Under the pieces are notes generated by a model. The model saw only the letters and a program-made list of their open reading frames with translations. It ran no database searches and was not told the origin of the DNA. A program made the position numbers and the translations under genes. DNA of 64,000 nucleotides. Origin: Sphingobacterium olei (GTDB lineage: Bacteria; Bacteroidota; Bacteroidia; Sphingobacteriales; Sphingobacteriaceae). How positions within the stretch are numbered: position 1 is the stretch's first letter; every line of letters starts with the position of its first letter. Of this stretch, positions 61,898 through 64,000 are shown piece after piece. Location of the stretch: assembly GCF_005048855.1 (NCBI RefSeq), contig NZ_SUME01000001.1, forward strand, positions 953,262 to 1,017,261. Reading direction: 5' to 3'.

Positions 61898-64000
61898 TTA
61901 ATCTTTTACGGCGAATACAATGTTCATAAATGTCTTAGCACTAACAATAGCTCCTAGCTTAACGGTATATGTTAATATACCGGTTGGTGAAATCTGAACA
62001 TTATCAAAAACATCTGTATCATAATAGGTTATAAAATAATCCAGTTCATTCACGGGTAGTACGGGTAATGTTGCATTCGCATTACTCCTCGCTTGACCGT
62101 GGGTATAATTGGTTGTTGCTCCACTAACACTATAAGATGTTGTTGTTGTTCCTACTAGCCCTACTGTAATACCTTCTACTCCAAATTGCTTTTTATAGTA
62201 GTTATCATACAAGTTAATTTCAACAGATCCGCTTAAAATATCACCACTTGAATTATGGGTTGGTAACATTACAGATGGCGCATAAAAATATTTCGGCATT
62301 GCTGCTTTCAACTGTTTTAATATACCTTGAGCATCTCTGACAACTAGTTTATCTTCTATTTTCCCTGCTTCTAAACCGGCTATCGCCAATGTTCTCGTCG
62401 CGTCTGTTGTTATAAGTGTTGCCTCAGTCAGTTCCCCTCCAAGTTTGATATGATCTCCAACTTTTGTCAAACCGTTATCTGCTGTCGTTTTATCTGTTAA
62501 AGTGATGTTCTGGACAACATTGTTCTCATCGATGTAGGTGAACTGGTCACCGTCGTAGCTTACGTTGCCGCCGACTGTTGTGTTCGTCAGGTTCTCGATC
62601 AATTGATTTAAAACCTCCGTATTGGTAACGATCTCCTCAAAGTTGTTGATCACATCCGCAGGGACATCAATTGTAACCGTAGCGCCGGCCTCGTTCGTAT
62701 AGGTGTACGTACCGTCATTGTTGTTCACAAGTGTCGTTACCGTCTCATTGGCCTGTACGATCTCCTCGAAACTGATGTTCTGGACAACGTTGTTCTCATC
62801 AACATACGTAAACTGGTCACCGTCGTAGCTTACATTACCGCCAACTGTCGTGTTCGTCAGGTTCTCGATCAATTGATTTAAAACCTCCGTATTGGTAACG
62901 ATCTCCTCAAAGTTGTTGATCACATCCGCAGGGACATCGATCGTAACCCTAGCACCGGCCTCGTTCGTATAGGTGTACGTACCGTCATTGTTGTTAACCA
63001 GTGTCGTTACCGTCTCATTGGCCTGTACGATCTCTTCAAAGTTGATCACCTGCTGTACGTTGTTCTCATCGATATACGTGAACTGGTCACCGTCGTAGCT
63101 TACGTTACCGCCGACTGTCGTGTTCGTCAGGTTCTCGATCAATTGATTTAAAACCTCCGTATTGGTAACGATCTCCTCAAAGTTGTTGATCACATCCGCA
63201 GGGACATCGATCGTAACCGTAGCACCGGCCTCGTTCGTATAGGTGTACGTACCGTCATTGTTGTTCACAAGTGTCGTTACCGTCTCATTGGCCTGTACGA
63301 TCTCCTCGAAACTGATGTTCTGGACAACGTTGTTCTCGTCAACATACGTAAACTGGTCACCGTCGTAGCTTACATTACCGCCAACTGTCGTGTTCGTTAA
63401 ATTCTCGATAAGCTGGTTCAGTACCTCCGTATTGGTAACGATCTCCTCAAAGTTGTTGATCACATCCGCAGGGACATCGATCGTAACCCTAGCACCGGCC
63501 TCGTTCGTATAGGTGTACGTACCGTCATTGTTGTTCACAAGTGTCGTTACCGTCTCATTGGCCTGTACGATCTCTTCAAAGTTGATCACCTGCTGTACGT
63601 TGTTCTCATCGATATACGTGAACTGGTCACCGTCGTAGCTTACGTTACCGCCGACTGTCGTGTTCGTCAGGTTCTCGATCAATTGATTTAAAACCTCCGT
63701 ATTGGTAACGATCTCCTCAAAGTTGTTGATCACATCCGCAGGGACATCGATCGTAACCGTAGCACCGGCCTCGTTCGTATAGGTGTACGTACCGTCATTG
63801 TTGTTCACAAGTGTCGTTACCGTCTCATTGGCCTGTACGATCTCTTCAAAGTTGATCACCTGCTGCACGTTGTTCTCATCGATATAGGTGAACTGGTCAC
63901 CGTCATAGCTTACATTGCCGCCAACTGTCGTGTTCGTTAAATTCTCGATCAATTGGTTAAGCACCTCCGTATTGGTAACGATCTCCTCAAAGTTGTTGAT
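61898..64000 (-). CDS. Giant repeat surface protein, C-terminal part (cut by window edge)
   Basis: The frame is open to the right edge; the GTG at 63964 is only an internal codon. At least five complete 90-residue units (62612-63961) carry GGNVSYDGDQFTYIDENN, FEEIVQANETVTTLVNNNDG and TYTYTNEAG; a partial sixth leads into a unique 200-residue end (NITLTDKTTADNGLTKVGDH, then a globular domain ending FMNIVFAVKD). The units are acidic, Asn/Thr-rich and beta-like, as in adhesins or fibre proteins. No known C-terminal sorting domain is seen; the globular end may fix the protein in a larger structure. Full length is unknown. Confidence 0.85.
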   Translation of the reverse strand: MNNFEEIVTNTEVLNQLIENLTNTTVGGNVSYDGDQFTYIDENNVQQVINFEEIVQANETVTTLVNNNDGTYTYTNEAGATVTIDVPADVINNFEEIVTNTEVLNQLIENLTNTTVGGNVSYDGDQFTYIDENNVQQVINFEEIVQANETVTTLVNNNDGTYTYTNEAGARVTIDVPADVINNFEEIVTNTEVLNQLIENLTNTTVGGNVSYDGDQFTYVDENNVVQNISFEEIVQANETVTTLVNNNDGTYTYTNEAGATVTIDVPADVINNFEEIVTNTEVLNQLIENLTNTTVGGNVSYDGDQFTYIDENNVQQVINFEEIVQANETVTTLVNNNDGTYTYTNEAGARVTIDVPADVINNFEEIVTNTEVLNQLIENLTNTTVGGNVSYDGDQFTYVDENNVVQNISFEEIVQANETVTTLVNNNDGTYTYTNEAGATVTIDVPADVINNFEEIVTNTEVLNQLIENLTNTTVGGNVSYDGDQFTYIDENNVVQNITLTDKTTADNGLTKVGDHIKLGGELTEATLITTDATRTLAIAGLEAGKIEDKLVVRDAQGILKQLKAAMPKYFYAPSVMLPTHNSSGDILSGSVEINLYDNYYKKQFGVEGITVGLVGTTTTSYSVSGATTNYTHGQARSNANATLPVLPVNELDYFITYYDTDVFDNVQISPTGILTYTVKLGAIVSAKTFMNIVFAVKD
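62612..63961 (-). repeat. 270-bp coding tandem repeat, five units with 540-bp super-period
   Basis: Five consecutive units: 63692-63961, 63422-63691, 63152-63421, 62882-63151 and 62612-62881. Units 2 and 4 share NVQQVINF/GARVT; units 3 and 5 share NVVQNISF/GATVT, so a two-unit block has been duplicated. DNA is nearly identical over long stretches, so exchange between units is recent. Confidence 0.95.

Noticed and set aside
62612..63961. CRISPR-like regular repeats
   Set aside because: The period is 270 bp and entirely coding, with no unique spacers; it is a protein repeat.

Overview
The window comes from an AT-rich Bacteroidota chromosome, most likely Sphingobacteriaceae (Sphingobacterium/Pedobacter-like). 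The evidence is: many upstream regions carry the Bacteroidota -7 promoter element TAnnTTTG and almost none has a Shine-Dalgarno sequence; there is a type IX secretion (T9SS) operon with PorP/SprF and a gliding-motility type C-terminal domain; the arabinose regulator is of the Nudix-fold AraR type; and many lipoproteins and beta-barrel proteins are of Bacteroidota style. Genus is inference. I see no rRNA, tRNA, CRISPR array, complete insertion sequence or prophage.

Layout. 1-4845: sulfate assimilation and siroheme operon (sulfite reductase 3' end, SUMT, precorrin-2 dehydrogenase, 4Fe-4S type APS reductase, cysD, cysN). 5137-9187: a frameshifted hypothetical gene, a YdeI-like protein, a cation-efflux transporter, gdhA and a small companion gene. 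9374-16515: a sirtuin, then the arabinose cluster araR-araB-araD-araA-Na+ symporter, all on the minus strand. 16628-21965: small membrane protein, an ATP-cone/PD-(D/E)XK nuclease fusion, ThuA-like protein, aroB, S4 protein, proline dehydrogenase, a REP-like repeat pair, a HAD phosphatase. 21962-27534: ECF-like sigma factor with a membrane-anchored partner, universal stress protein, GDSL esterase, sugar dehydrogenase lipoprotein. 27723-33182: flavin reductase, DUF3810, nucleoid-associated protein, HDAC-like deacetylase, YceH, BNR-repeat protein. 33241-35309: a stress/envelope cluster (SH3, BON lipoprotein, GreA-like, LEA-like lipoprotein). 35386-40934: folD, lepA, porin and ammonium transporter. 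41357-41651: a chimeric gene relic. 41771-54261: methyltransferase, LysR and metallo-beta-lactamase-fold enzyme; M1 peptidase with HupE and DUF6702; TPR protein, NlpC/P60, USP; rRNA methyltransferase, LppC-like lipoprotein, guaA.

54503 to the right edge is one tightly spaced minus-strand operon of six genes. In transcription order these are a giant 90-residue-repeat surface protein (cut by the window edge), a small exported protein, a 758-residue DUF11-like surface protein, a T9SS type-B cargo protein, a PorP/SprF-like protein and an OmpA/PD40 protein, closed by a strong terminator. The last three look like a cargo with its dedicated T9SS outer-membrane partners; the first three look like surface structure components.

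Most notable observations: the repeat array of that operon has a 270-bp unit and a 540-bp higher-order period; intergenic repeats at three places run in strict 7-bp phase; a relic fuses pieces of two other genes of this window; an ATP-cone is fused to a nuclease; a single-base frameshift sits in a C-tract; and two genes (guaA and the S4 gene) have promoters so close to ATG that they may be leaderless.
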